A stretch of 35,567 bases of DNA from Myxococcota bacterium (GCA_018821305.1 JAHJMN010000213.1:1-35567), one strand, 5' to 3'. Counted from the stretch's first letter, positions 7,535 to 18,300 are shown. A program made the numbers and translations. Notes: generated from the letters alone by a model not told the origin.

Positions 7535-9778
7535 ATGCAAAAGACTTTAAATGATAAAAATTCTGCCCCGAATCTAAAAAAGAAACCGGAGCTTTTAGCG
7601 CCCGCAGGTTCCCTTGAATCGGGTATTTATGCCTTTGATGGTGGCGCAGATGGTGTTTATCTAGGATTATCTGATTTCAGTGCCCGTCGCTTTGCTACGA
7701 ATTTTACATTTGAGCATCTTAGAAAGCTTAAATACAGGGCAGAGCAAGAGGGTAAAAAGATATACATCGCGATAAATACAATTATTCGTGAAGACGAATT
7801 AAGACGGCTTTTTGATAATTTATATATGATTTCTTTTCTAAGTCCCGATGCTGTAATTGTGCAGGATGCCGGTATGATTCGGATACTGGGAAAGTATTAT
7901 CCAGACATTGCTATTCATGCTTCCACACAAATGGCTGTGCACAATACCGCTGGCTTGAGGCTCCTTAAGGATCAGGGCGTATCCCGGGTAGTCCTTTCAA
8001 GGGAGCTTACGCTCAGTGACATCAGAACCATCAGGAACAACTGCCCGGACATGGAACTGGAAGTCTTTATCCATGGGGCTTTGTGTTACTCGTTTTCGGG
8101 GATATGTCTGGCAAGTGGATACATTGCAAATCGAAGTGCAAATCGCGGAGAATGTATTCAAATGTGTCGTGATTATTATACACAGGAAGATGGTGTTAAG
8201 CGATATCAATTTTCTTGCCGTGATTTGGGATATTATAATGAAGTTAAAACACTGGCAGATATTGGAGTTGACAGTCTCAAAATTGAAGGACGCATGAAAT
8301 CGCCAGAATACAGCTATCTTTCCTCAGCTTTATACCGTGCCGTATTATCCGGTGAGCCCGAAGAAAAAGTAGAGTTACTGAAACGCGATCTGGCCTTGAT
8401 ATATGAAAGATATAACTCTACAGCATATTTATCATCTCCATCCGGAAAGGATCTTATTTTCAATCGATGGGCTTCCCATCGTGGTATAGAACTTGGCACT
8501 GTGGAAGCCGCCTCTTCCCGAAGTTTCAACATTCTTCTAAAAAATACCCTTGCCTTGAAAGATGGTCTGATGTTTTTTCGTAACGCCGATGATCTTGAAG
8601 GCGTCAGGGTTTCCGTTGAAAATTTGAAAAATGCCTCTGGTAGAGAAGTTCGTTGGTTGGAAAAAGGGCAGAAAGCAACAGTTTTTACATCATTTATCCC
8701 GGCAAAGGGTACACTAATCCATCAGATAAGCCATCGCAATCTTGATATGAAGACTATTAAAGAGTCTTCACTGCCTCCATATTTTGTTCCCATAAAAGCC
8801 AGAATGAATATATACAGTGATTATATTGAAATGGATGGTCAACTTGTTGGTAAGGTTCAAACTGTGATAAAAGAACCTGTAATTACAGAGGAGTCCAGAA
8901 ATTCCATTCCAGATGTTAAATCCCTCTTTTTGAAGCAATTGAAGAGCCGGGAAGAAGAAAACTTATTTGAGATAAATGATATTGAGATACATAATCATAC
9001 ACAATATGCCGATGACAGGCTTTTTGTTCCTCCTTCTCAATTAAAAATTATTCGTCGGAGTTTTATAAGTGCTTTTTCTGAAGCATTTCGTAACGAACTT
9101 GAGAAATCACATGTGCCTGCTGATTCGGATTTGGCGGTTTTACATCTCTCGGAGACATCAGAAATTATTGAAATCCTGAAAGAACGTCATCGAATCAATC
9201 CATCTACTCCAGTTCAGGGCGAATTGACAGAATTACTACCTTTTGCTGACATTTTTCATCTAAAAAATCCGGAACATCTTAAAACTCATGATAATATTAC
9301 ATTTATTCCATTAAAACCAGTGGTTAAAGATAATGATAATTATTATGAAGAACTGGCAAATCTGCTGGAAACAGACAAAAAACGCAAATATATTATTGGA
9401 ATCAATAATATATCTCAGTTGTCGCTTATTGAGAAATACAAGGATATATTATTCTTTGGTGATATTTATCTCTATACAGCCAATTATCATGCCTGTCGTT
9501 TTTATGCATCATTGTCTGATGGAAGGCTTATATCGCTGTATCAATGGATTGAGCAAGGGGAAGATCCCGGACTTAATGATTGTTGTCTTCCTCTAATTCC
9601 TGTATCTCCGGCATTCAGAAGACCTCTCTTTTATTCCCTGGGATGTTATAAAAAGCATAATATGGGTTACAGTTGCTCCGGTTGTAATAAAGAAGGCATT
9701 TATAAATTGAGAAACCGAAGTCGGAAGTACGATGTAATCGTTTACAACTGTATTACTTATATGTTTTTGAAAGAATAA
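7535..9778 (+). CDS. peptidase U32-family protein, RlhA-like
   Basis: This 747-residue protein opens with the U32 signature LLAPAGSLESGIYAFDGGAD (about 21-40) and has the family motif EVFIHGALCYSFSGICLAS (about 175-193), then GECIQMCR with the paired cysteines (about 205-212) and DSLKIEGRMKSPEY (near 246-259). Characterised bacterial U32 proteins such as RlhA and TrhP hydroxylate RNA bases and depend on iron-sulfur clusters, and conserved cysteines here fit that. RlhA is around 650 residues with an added C-terminal domain, so this long form is more like RlhA than the shorter TrhP; a second Cys cluster (GYSCSGC) sits near the C-terminus. CCGGAG lies about 9 nt before the ATG. The gene is visibly more AT-rich than its neighbours. 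Whether it acts on RNA or protein is not settled by sequence. Confidence 0.85.
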   Translation: MQKTLNDKNSAPNLKKKPELLAPAGSLESGIYAFDGGADGVYLGLSDFSARRFATNFTFEHLRKLKYRAEQEGKKIYIAINTIIREDELRRLFDNLYMISFLSPDAVIVQDAGMIRILGKYYPDIAIHASTQMAVHNTAGLRLLKDQGVSRVVLSRELTLSDIRTIRNNCPDMELEVFIHGALCYSFSGICLASGYIANRSANRGECIQMCRDYYTQEDGVKRYQFSCRDLGYYNEVKTLADIGVDSLKIEGRMKSPEYSYLSSALYRAVLSGEPEEKVELLKRDLALIYERYNSTAYLSSPSGKDLIFNRWASHRGIELGTVEAASSRSFNILLKNTLALKDGLMFFRNADDLEGVRVSVENLKNASGREVRWLEKGQKATVFTSFIPAKGTLIHQISHRNLDMKTIKESSLPPYFVPIKARMNIYSDYIEMDGQLVGKVQTVIKEPVITEESRNSIPDVKSLFLKQLKSREEENLFEINDIEIHNHTQYADDRLFVPPSQLKIIRRSFISAFSEAFRNELEKSHVPADSDLAVLHLSETSEIIEILKERHRINPSTPVQGELTELLPFADIFHLKNPEHLKTHDNITFIPLKPVVKDNDNYYEELANLLETDKKRKYIIGINNISQLSLIEKYKDILFFGDIYLYTANYHACRFYASLSDGRLISLYQWIEQGEDPGLNDCCLPLIPVSPAFRRPLFYSLGCYKKHNMGYSCSGCNKEGIYKLRNRSRKYDVIVYNCITYMFLKE

Positions 9779-9813
9779 AAGTCCAGGACGGAAACTAATG
9801 ACAGAAAAGATGT

Positions 9814-11118
9814 TTACTGGGCGGTAACTGTTACATTGTCCACAATCCAGTACCAGTCGAAATATGCAATGTAGTAAAAACGAATTTTAACATTTGCCTG
9901 ATTTGCGGCATAAGAACTTATATCAATGGTTTCATGTACATTGTATGTATTTGAAGACCACTGCCTGATGCCCGTTGTCCATGTGGATCCTCCGTTGGTG
10001 CTGATATCTATTCGCCCCAGGGCATCCTGATAATACTTGAAATAGTGATCAAACTCCAGGGTAACAGTTGAATAACCAGTGCAGTTGAATGTGGGAGAAG
10101 AAAGTCCCTCTTCAAAATCAGCGAAGTCATCACTGTTTACGTAGGCCACACCATTGCTTTTCAGCGTGAAAAGATCATAACCTTCGCAACTTGTGGATGT
10201 ACATTTTACCCATGTGCCTATATCAGCTCCATCATATACGGACCAACCAGTGGGAACCCATGTGCCATCAAAATTTTCTGAAAGCAGGGTTACGGGGCCT
10301 GTTGGTGTAGTGCATTCCGCTGTCGAACCATTAAGAGTACAGATTTGAGATGTCGAGGCGCAATCAGTGCCACTGGACCAGTCGAGGCATCCGTTACCAT
10401 CCGCGGTGCATGTTTGAATGACGGTCCCGCTACACTGAGAAGTACCGGAAGTGCACTGGTCATCACATACGCAGTCAGCATTAAGTCCGTTTACCTGACA
10501 AATCTGGTTAGTCAGGGCACAATCAATTGCTGTATCAAGGTGATAGCAACCCCATGAATCAGCGACGCAATCCGAAGAAGAAGTTCCGTTACAGATGCCT
10601 TCAGTGCAAGAATCATTGCACATGCAGGCAGCAACGCCTCCAACGTCACCGCAAATTCTGAGGGAGTCAGCACAGTCTTCAGAATCGGAGAAATCAAGAC
10701 ATCCACTTGCCTGGGTTTCACAGACGCGCAGGACTGAATCCTGACAAACAGTAGCTCCTTCAGTGCATTGATCCTGACAGTTAACTGAGCATTCGGCATT
10801 ACCTCCATTAAGGATACATACCATGGAAGATTCGGCACAATCAGTTCCTGCAATCCATTCTAAACAGCCGGAAATTCCTGTCTGACAGGTTGTGACAACG
10901 GCTCCTTCGCAGTAACTGGTACCAATGTTACATTCATTCGTGCAATTTGTGTTGTTAGTATTGTTTGTGTTGTTAATGTTAGTGTTGTTAGTGTTATTTA
11001 TATTGTTGCTATTGTTGGAGTTATTAATATTATTGGAATTGTTACTTGTATTGCCCTCAGCGCAGGACAGCATAAACAAGCAGGAAACCAGTGAAATAAT
11101 ACGTGTTTTGGTAAGCAT
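9814..11118 (-). CDS. Cys-rich lipoprotein with Asn-rich stalk and jelly-roll C-domain
   Basis: This 434-residue protein starts with a lipoprotein signal (cleavage before Cys19, MLSC), then an Asn/Thr/Ile-only stalk (about 23-58). Four Cys-rich modules follow (about 59-270), each holding words like GTSQCSGTVIQTC and GCLDWSSGTDCAS. The C-terminal 160 residues begin with LLSENFDG and end DWYWIVDNVTV. The STNGGSTWTTGI and IDISSYAANQANVKIRF words fit the choice-of-anchor J / cleaved-adhesin jelly-roll fold. It is probably displayed on the outer membrane, perhaps for binding glycans or surfaces. The ATG is preceded by GGGAG at about 7 nt. It converges with the U32 gene, 35 bp away, and that gap carries a partial CAGGAC repeat (9783-9795). 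Confidence 0.75.
   Translation of the reverse strand: MLTKTRIISLVSCLFMLSCAEGNTSNNSNNINNSNNSNNINNTNNTNINNTNNTNNTNCTNECNIGTSYCEGAVVTTCQTGISGCLEWIAGTDCAESSMVCILNGGNAECSVNCQDQCTEGATVCQDSVLRVCETQASGCLDFSDSEDCADSLRICGDVGGVAACMCNDSCTEGICNGTSSSDCVADSWGCYHLDTAIDCALTNQICQVNGLNADCVCDDQCTSGTSQCSGTVIQTCTADGNGCLDWSSGTDCASTSQICTLNGSTAECTTPTGPVTLLSENFDGTWVPTGWSVYDGADIGTWVKCTSTSCEGYDLFTLKSNGVAYVNSDDFADFEEGLSSPTFNCTGYSTVTLEFDHYFKYYQDALGRIDISTNGGSTWTTGIRQWSSNTYNVHETIDISSYAANQANVKIRFYYIAYFDWYWIVDNVTVTAQ
10945..11052 (-). repeat. AAY-codon microsatellite encoding the Asn-rich stalk
   Basis: About 36 codons are nearly all AAT/AAC mixed with ACT/ATT/AGT, so the DNA is a degenerate trinucleotide repeat. Changes by whole triplets would lengthen or shorten the stalk without shifting frame. 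It lies between the lipid-anchored Cys19 and the first Cys-rich module. Confidence 0.7.
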
Positions 11119-11153
11119 GAAAATCTCCCGGGTAAAATGTAAGATACTTTGCT

Positions 11154-11181
11154 AATTTACCAGTAATTAACCCAAAAGCAA
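11154..11181 (-). promoter_or_regulatory. possible promoter of the Cys-rich lipoprotein gene
   Basis: Read on the minus strand, TTGCTT (11176-11181) and TAAATT (11154-11159) are 16 bp apart, upstream of the lipoprotein start at 11118. The match to the sigma-70 consensus is moderate and the region is AT-rich, so this is tentative. Confidence 0.3.
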
Positions 11182-11240
11182 CGAAGTTTTAACGGTTTTT
11201 TGAAAAATTGAAATGATAAACAGTGTTGTGGAAAGAGGGA

Positions 11241-12173
11241 TCAGGGAGAATGTTTGAGGGGGGAAACAAGGACTGCACCGGCTTTTCCCCAGGAAATGCC
11301 AAGATCTGTGAGATTTTTTTCGGGAATCAGAGCAACAACACAACCTCCCCCTCCTTTTCCCGTAAGCTTTGCTCCGAGGGCTCCTGCGTTCAACGCAGAA
11401 TCAACAAGTAAATCAAGATGGGGAGTAGAAATCCCAGTGGCTGCAAGTTCATAATGTGCGTCTGTAAGGCATTTACCCATATTTATGAAATCAAGGGATT
11501 GGTAGAAAACAAGAAAATTCTCCATCAGAGCATTTATTTTCTTTGTGAATAAGGAAAGTTTATCCGGTGGATGTTTACGGACCTTTTCAATCATTTCTTT
11601 CGTGAGGGAGGTGTTTCCACTGAAACTTACAGCAAGAGCTAAATTCGGAGGAAGACGAAAATCAAACAGATAGAAGTTGGCACTTATCTTTTTAAGATCA
11701 CCAGCAACGCACAATTCATGAGGTGTGGATGTATATATAATACCTGAGTTATATACAACTGTTGCGTTGTCAAGACCCGATGGACGCCCGTGGAAAATTT
11801 TTTCAAATTCAAAGGAAAGCCCGTTCAGTTCAGAGATTTCTGGATTCTTTTTAAGACACATCGAGGCAAATCCTGCACTTAAAGCAGCAGAAAAACCGAG
11901 GCCGGCACCGGGTGGTATATGTGAAATAATTTCAATTTCTGCAGGCCGGCACCCGTGAGTTTCCAGGATAGTAATTGCATTCCTGATATCCGCATTAGAT
12001 TCAATTGATTTGCCGTTTAAAAATACTTTAAAAGTCGTGGAAGATTTACTTTTTAAATATATTCCCGATGAGACCGGAACACTGAGGCCATGAGAGCCAT
12101 AAAGAATACTGTGTTCTCCAAATAGAATGACTTTCCCGGGAAAAAACAGAGATTCAGTTTTGATTTGTGACAT
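11241..12173 (-). CDS. mvk: mevalonate kinase (GHMP family)
   Basis: The 310-residue GHMP kinase should phosphorylate mevalonate on its 5-hydroxyl in the mevalonate pathway. It opens with FPGKVILFGEHSILYG (11-26), the classic mevalonate kinase start. The phosphate-binding loop is PPGAGLGFSAALS (87-99); a Phe replaces the first Ser of the usual GLGSSAA. HGRPSGLDNATV (around 147-158) carries the catalytic Asp region, and LTGKGGGGC (near 275-283) is motif 3. Its first codons overlap the end of the IPP isomerase gene by 20 bp, so the two are translationally coupled. Phosphomevalonate kinase and mevalonate diphosphate decarboxylase are not in this window. A mevalonate-type assignment is preferred over other GHMP kinases because of the N-terminal motif and the isomerase neighbour. 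Confidence 0.87.
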   Translation of the reverse strand: MSQIKTESLFFPGKVILFGEHSILYGSHGLSVPVSSGIYLKSKSSTTFKVFLNGKSIESNADIRNAITILETHGCRPAEIEIISHIPPGAGLGFSAALSAGFASMCLKKNPEISELNGLSFEFEKIFHGRPSGLDNATVVYNSGIIYTSTPHELCVAGDLKKISANFYLFDFRLPPNLALAVSFSGNTSLTKEMIEKVRKHPPDKLSLFTKKINALMENFLVFYQSLDFINMGKCLTDAHYELAATGISTPHLDLLVDSALNAGALGAKLTGKGGGGCVVALIPEKNLTDLGISWGKAGAVLVSPLKHSP

Positions 12174-13197
12174 TCAGAAATCCGGAAAGAGGTTCTCCAA
12201 TGGAAAAAGGTAGATTGCAGATATCAGAAACGGAATTTGACCCCGTAAGAACCATTGCCATGCGGAATTGATTTATTATTTCAGTTATGTGGTTGAGAAG
12301 ACCGGCCAAACCACCATCAATCCAGGCTTTCACCGCTGTTCCGGCAATGGACGCCAAGGATGCTCCAATAACCAGAGATTTGAAAACATCGAGTCCGTTT
12401 CGGATACCGCCGCCGGCAATCAAGGGAAGCGATTTATTTTTGTTCATAAGTAAGCAGGCAGGAGTTGGTACACCCCAATTTGAAAAAGGAGCCATGGTTT
12501 CGATAAGATCAGAATTGTAATCGAGTTCGATGGAAAGAAAATCCGTGCCACCACTGCCACCAGTATCCAGAGCGCAGGCACCCAACTCAAGAGCACGAAG
12601 CCAGGATTGAGGCCCGAATCCCCAGCCTGTTTCTTTTAGAATTATTGGCGTATGCAGTTTTTCAGAAGCCGTCTTCAGTGTTGTTAATGTCTTGTCAAAA
12701 CAACGATCTCCACCAGCTTGAGCCAGCTCCTGCAGTCTATTGAAATGGATAAAAAGTATATCAGCTTCAATGTCATGAAGGAACGAATCCAGGGCAGATA
12801 GATCAATACTTGATAGAGTTGCTGCTCCAATATTTGCGGCATAAAAAGGGATTCCACTTTTTTTTAACTTAAAAGCAGAAGTCAGATTCGGGTTTTCGAG
12901 AGCGATACGTATACTTCCGCAACTAAGAGGCAGGCGAAAATCAGAAGCAGCCTGGGAAATATCTTCGTTGAAGGATCCTACCTCACTCGTACCTCCCGTG
13001 ATTGATGCGATCATCAAAGGGAATGAAAGTGAGTAAGTTAAAAAGTTAAGTGATGTATCAACATTGTCGAGGTCGATGTCACATAAAGGATTGTTGAAAA
13101 GCTTAATGCAGTCAAAAAGATTGGTATCTGGATAGTCGTGGTTTGTAAAATAAAAGAAATGCCGGTTTTTTCTTTCGCCGATGGAATCCGATTTCAT
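12154..13197 (-). CDS. fni: type 2 isopentenyl-diphosphate delta-isomerase
   Basis: This 347-residue FMN enzyme interconverts isopentenyl and dimethylallyl diphosphate. The family's start word RKNRHF (9-14) is present. So are the barrel motifs FPLMIASITGGTSEVGSFNED (about 59-79), PLSCGSIRIAL (about 89-99), ILKETGWGFG (the family's VKEVGxG), LDTGGSGGTDF, and IAGGGIRNGLDVFKSLVIGA near the flavin phosphate site. Length matches the type 2 family (about 340-350). The start codon shares an ATGA with the stop of the upstream HEAT gene, and its own 3' end overlaps the mevalonate kinase start by 20 bp. Type 2 isomerases usually accompany the mevalonate pathway, which agrees with the next gene. Confidence 0.9.
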   Translation of the reverse strand: MKSDSIGERKNRHFFYFTNHDYPDTNLFDCIKLFNNPLCDIDLDNVDTSLNFLTYSLSFPLMIASITGGTSEVGSFNEDISQAASDFRLPLSCGSIRIALENPNLTSAFKLKKSGIPFYAANIGAATLSSIDLSALDSFLHDIEADILFIHFNRLQELAQAGGDRCFDKTLTTLKTASEKLHTPIILKETGWGFGPQSWLRALELGACALDTGGSGGTDFLSIELDYNSDLIETMAPFSNWGVPTPACLLMNKNKSLPLIAGGGIRNGLDVFKSLVIGASLASIAGTAVKAWIDGGLAGLLNHITEIINQFRMAMVLTGSNSVSDICNLPFSIGEPLSGFLNVTNQN

Positions 13198-15230
13198 TTT
13201 CTAATTCTTCTTCTTGAGACGGACATCGCAGCTAAAATGGCAATGAAAAGTACAGCAAGTGGTCTCAAAGCGTTATTATCCCGCGAGTTGCGACAGGAAC
13301 AACCTCGAGAGTCATCTTTCTGATTATCGAAAGGTAATTTGAGGTTATTGTCTTTTACAACCGCCTTGGCATTGCTGGTTTTTGAAGAATCGTTATTAAA
13401 TGATACTTCAGGAGTGTAGTCCATAAAACGGGCAAGATACCTCATGGAATGAACTCTTACTCTGTGAAGTTCACTGGTTACAATTTTTTGAAAAAGCATC
13501 GATGCCGTTCTTTTTCCGAAGACATTAAGCAAATCGATGAGGAACTCTTTATCAACACTGTTTCGGCCATGAAAGAAAATTCGCTGAAATGCCTGATTGA
13601 AAGCCGTTCGATGCTCGGTTTTCCGACTGGCCATTAAAGCAGCAGCATATATAAAATTGATATAATCATCATTGTTTTTTCCCGCTTCCGCGGCGGCGGT
13701 AATAAGTCTTACTTCAAAGGCGGGACTCCAACTTATGCGACTTAAAGCCAGCCACACTAGTGCCACTACACGTTTGTCTGTTTCTTTTTTCAAAACATAT
13801 TCAAGTGCGGGACCCGCCCAGGGAATATCAAGCATTGCTAAAGCACTCAAAACATGGATTTTGAGGCTTTCATCCTGAGTGTATAGCAGGCTCAAAAGTC
13901 TCCCTGTGTGGTTTTTATTTTTCACAAAAGCAGCGGCAAAAACACCATTCTCTTTTACTCTTGTATTATCACTCATGAGCCATCGGGAGATATTAGTTAC
14001 GAAGGGCTCATTATAATCTGCAGTCCATCGGAGGCTTCGAGCAAGAGCACCAGTTAAAATAATGGACTTTGTTTCTATAAGTTTACGATCTTTTGAAAAT
14101 CGTCTGTCGCCATATTCGCTTAAAAGTTCTATAACTTCAGAGGCCACATTCAAATTGTTGTCATGGATAAGATGATAGACTCTGTTTTTGAGGTCCGCAT
14201 AGGCTGGTCTCAGGATACGAAGAGCCCTGAGGGCAAGAAGCCGCTGTTCCGGGACGGAGCTTTCAAGAAAATATAGTGAATCCTTTACACAATCCATTCC
14301 TCCGAGTCTGGCACAGGCCCATAGATAACCCATTCGGGCCCTTGTGGCAGGATTAAGCCTTAAACGTGAAATAACATCTGGAATAGCATTTCTGAGGTTG
14401 AGATAGGCTGCAACTGAGGCAGCCTTAACACTTATCCTGTCATTTCCATTTTTTATGAGGGCAATAATCTCTTCCTGACATGAGTCACAACCAACCTCTC
14501 CGATGGCATCAAGGACTGCCAGGCGCAGATCATCTTCTTTTGCGGCGAGAAGTGGTTTAAGTTTGTCTTTCAAAAATGATGGATTCAACTTTACAAGGGC
14601 AGTCAGGGCCGCTCTCTTCAATTGAGGATGACCAGTTTCGAAGTACTTTCGGAGGTAAAAAACGGCTTTTTTGTCTTTTAAACCTGCCAGAGCTTTAAGT
14701 GCCGCTGCCCTGACTTCAAAAGAAGGACTGGAAAGTTTCCCCGTTAGAAGTCTGAATGCTTTTGGTCCTCCGAGCTTTCCAAGAGCTTCAATAGCGGCTA
14801 GTCTTTCCCGGATGTCAGGACGATCCAGCAGCGGGATAATGGCAGGTATCGCATCACGATATTCCATTTTACCCAGAGCAATTGCACTGTTAGCACGTAC
14901 AAGCGGGCTGGGATCATGCAGTAGCAATCTGTAGATAGAAATCGCTGTGGATTTAACTTTCAGTTCGCCAAGTGCCTTAATGACTTCACCCCTTACCATA
15001 GGATTAGCATCTTTTAGCCTGCTGATGAGATGCGGAACGGCACTCTTCAATTTTTCAGACCCGATTCGGGATGCTGCTTTTATCCGGTTGTGAATACTGG
15101 AATTGTCCAGGTCAGCAATCAGTGCGGCTCTCTGTTTTGCATTAAGAGCCAGAACAGGAAAATCATCCTCATGTGCGTGAGGCGAATTCGAGATTGCGGG
15201 CACTATAAGAATAAGTAAGGAATTTATCAT
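13194..15230 (-). CDS. HEAT-repeat surface protein with MYXO-CTERM-like tail
   Basis: This 678-residue protein has a short N-terminal hydrophobic segment (about 1-19) that may be a signal peptide. The first half (about 35-340) is a run of HEAT / PBS-lyase-type repeats with words such as PMVRGEVIKALGELK, PLVRANSAIALGKME and FEVRAAALKALAGLK. Weaker repeats continue towards about residue 590. The end reads GCSC (643-646), a polar stretch, a hydrophobic segment, then SRRRIRK. That Gly-Cys / helix / Arg-Arg-Arg layout matches the MYXO-CTERM sorting signal of Myxococcota, so cell-surface anchoring is inferred. The ATG lacks a good ribosome site, and no in-frame ATG, GTG or TTG precedes it. Its stop overlaps the isomerase start (ATGA), placing a likely surface scaffold in an operon with isoprenoid enzymes. 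Confidence 0.8.
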   Translation of the reverse strand: MINSLLILIVPAISNSPHAHEDDFPVLALNAKQRAALIADLDNSSIHNRIKAASRIGSEKLKSAVPHLISRLKDANPMVRGEVIKALGELKVKSTAISIYRLLLHDPSPLVRANSAIALGKMEYRDAIPAIIPLLDRPDIRERLAAIEALGKLGGPKAFRLLTGKLSSPSFEVRAAALKALAGLKDKKAVFYLRKYFETGHPQLKRAALTALVKLNPSFLKDKLKPLLAAKEDDLRLAVLDAIGEVGCDSCQEEIIALIKNGNDRISVKAASVAAYLNLRNAIPDVISRLRLNPATRARMGYLWACARLGGMDCVKDSLYFLESSVPEQRLLALRALRILRPAYADLKNRVYHLIHDNNLNVASEVIELLSEYGDRRFSKDRKLIETKSIILTGALARSLRWTADYNEPFVTNISRWLMSDNTRVKENGVFAAAFVKNKNHTGRLLSLLYTQDESLKIHVLSALAMLDIPWAGPALEYVLKKETDKRVVALVWLALSRISWSPAFEVRLITAAAEAGKNNDDYINFIYAAALMASRKTEHRTAFNQAFQRIFFHGRNSVDKEFLIDLLNVFGKRTASMLFQKIVTSELHRVRVHSMRYLARFMDYTPEVSFNNDSSKTSNAKAVVKDNNLKLPFDNQKDDSRGCSCRNSRDNNALRPLAVLFIAILAAMSVSRRRIRK

Positions 15231-15347
15231 GGGTAGATTTTTATCACAGAAGTTAATTTGACGCTAGCTGAAGGTTTAAGACAAAGAGTGATAACGAAAT
15301 CAATAATGTAGGATTAAGGAACAATCATATTTAATTTTATTTAGTAG

Positions 15348-18300
15348 CTATAGACAATCTTTTGGACAGGAGATTTCCGTTTCCGGTGAGTTACATTGCC
15401 CATCGCCGCAGACTTCACTGCATGTATTACAATCTTCGGGGCAACTGATGCAGCTCTCCGCCGGTCCACATTGCCCATCCCCACAAACATCTCCACAATT
15501 TCCGCAGTCCATTGTGCATGTTTCGCAACTTTCCGTCAGCCCACAGTACCCATCCCCACAAACATCCGCACAAAAACCACAGTCAGCGGGGCAAAGGACA
15601 CAATTTTCCGGAGATTTGCAAAGTCCGTCACCACATGCAGGGCATGTTCCGCAATCCCCCGGGCAGGAAAGACATGTTTCCTTTCGGGAACAGATCCCAT
15701 CCCCGCAAGCCGCAGGGCACGTACCACAGTCTTTGGAGCATCGCTTACAATCTTCCGCTGGACCACATCGCTGATCTCCGCAGTAATCAGGACATTCACC
15801 ACAATCATCTTCGCAACTTGAACAGGTTTCGGTATAGCCACATATTCCGTCACCGCAGACATCAGTACATATTCCACAATCATCCTCACAGATTTGACAG
15901 TTTTCAGTACGACCGCAAAGACCATCCCCACAGGTGTCTTCACAGAAACCGCAATCCCAGGGACATGAAATACATGATTCACCGGCATCGCAGGTGTCAT
16001 CTCCACATTCAGGACAATAACCACAGTCGGCTATGCAGGAAGAACAATTTTCAGAACCATTGCAGTATCCATCCCCACACACGGGAGTACATATGCCACA
16101 GTCGGCACTACAACTTGAACAACTTTCTGAATATGAACATATTCCATCCCCGCAACTTGCGGGACAATACCCACAGTCCGCTTTGCAGTTAAGGCAGTTT
16201 TCACCGAAGGAACAGACCCCATCCCCGCACAATTTACATGTACCGCAATCGGCGGGACAGTTTTCGCAGGACTCGGCTCCAGTGCAATAGCCATCACCAC
16301 AACTATCGGAGCATAATGGATTTTCGCAATCCTCCGGACAAGTGCGGCAGTTTTCTGTTTCAGAACATGTTTCATCTCCACACCCGGGACATATTCCACA
16401 GTCCCCTCTGCAACTGGAGCAACTTTCGCCTTCTTCACAGATAAGGTTACCGCAGATCGAAGGGCAACTGCCACAATCATCGGGGCATGAACTGCAACTT
16501 TCAGCAAAATCGCAGATACCATCCCCACACAGGGGAGCACAGGGTCCGCAATCCAGGGGACATGAACTGCAGGCTTCTCCGTTTTCACAGATTAGATTAC
16601 CGCATCTGGCCGGGCAAGTGCCGCAGTCTGCAGGGCAGGACTTACAGGTTTCAATGCTGCCTTCGCAAATACCATCTCCGCAGGTGGAACTGCAATCGCC
16701 GCAATCCTCCGGACAGGAGAGGCAGCTTTCCTCAAGTTCGCATATAAAATTACCACAGACGCTATCACATGTGCCACAATCCTGTGGGCAGGAATTACAA
16801 GTCTCTACTCCTGAACATTGTCCATCTCCACATGAAGCACATGAACCGCAATCCAGGGGACAGGTATTGCAATTTTCCGATGGAGTTCCCGATGTGTCAC
16901 ATACGGAATCACCACAATAATGATCACAAACTCCACAATCCCCGGGGCAAGTGGCGCAGTTTTCGGACAGACCGCAGATTCTATCTCCACACACATCTCC
17001 ACATGAGCCGCAGTCTGCAGGGCATGCGGCACAACTTTCGGTAGAGCCGCATTTGCCATCACCGCAAACATCAGGACAATTTCCGCAGTCCCAACTGCAA
17101 CTGGAACAGGATTCTGAATTTGAACAAATGCCATCGCCGCATGTAAAATTACAGTTTCCACAGTCTGAAGTGCATGTTACGCAGCTTTCTGAAGCATTAC
17201 AGACACCATCACCGCACCTTGGTGGACAATAACCGCAGTCTCCCGGGCACATGCTGCAGGTTTCAGAAGCTTCACAGATCCCATTTCCGCAATTGGCGCA
17301 GATCCCGCAATCATCAGGACAACTGGCGCAGGTTTCCGATGGGCCACAAATTCCATCACGGCAGGAATCAGGGCATAATCCGCAGTCATCAGAGCAGGTC
17401 AGACAGCTTTCAAGAGGACTGCAGACGCCATCACCGCATATTTCAGTACAGTAACCGCAGTCAGTGACGCAACTCAGGCAACTTTCGATTGGTTCACATA
17501 TACCGTCCCCGCAGATGCCGCTGCAATTTCCACAATCAACAGGGCATGAATAGCAGTTTTCGTCATTCGAACATGTCCCATCCCCGCAATCCGGGCAGAT
17601 TCCACAATCATCGGGGCAGGTAGAACAGTCCTCAGTGGTTTCACATCTTCCGTTGCCGCAAAATGCAGGACAGTTGCCACAATCAACGGGACAGTCGCTG
17701 CAATCTTCCGTTTGCCCGCATATGTTATCACCACAGATGTCAGGACAAAATCCGCAGTCTGTGTTGCAGTTCGTACAGTTTTCCGACGTATCACAAGTTC
17801 CGTTGCCGCAAAGTTGACAATTTCCACAATCAGTAGAGCACGAAAGGCAGTTTTCAAGGGGAGAGCATGTGCCATCTCCGCAGTAGCCACTGCAATTTCC
17901 GCAGTCTGTGTTGCAGTCTGAGCAGTTTTCCGATGGTCCGCATACCCCGTCCCCGCAAGTGTCGGGGCATGTTCCGCAGTCCGTGATACAATTGGAGCAT
18001 GTTTCCTCACCACTACAGTTGCCATCGCCACAACCAGGGCAGACTCCGCAGTCTCTGGGACAATTAGAGCATGTTTCGTTACCGGAACATGTATTGTCCC
18101 CGCAAGTGTCAGGACAGCCCCCGCAATCATCAGGACAGTTTGAACAATCCTCGGTGTTGTTACAGTTTCCGTCCCCGCAGATTTCTGGACATGTTCCACA
18201 ATCAACAGGGCAGGAAAGGCAACTTTCTCCGGCATCGCAGATCCCATTTCCGCAGTCCGGGCAATTCCCACAATCAATCGGGCAACTATAGCAACTCTCA

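Noticed and set aside
10925-11155. A Leu-rich plus-strand frame of 76 codons
   Set aside because: It is the complement of the Asn-rich microsatellite; Leu and Val codons result from the repeat.
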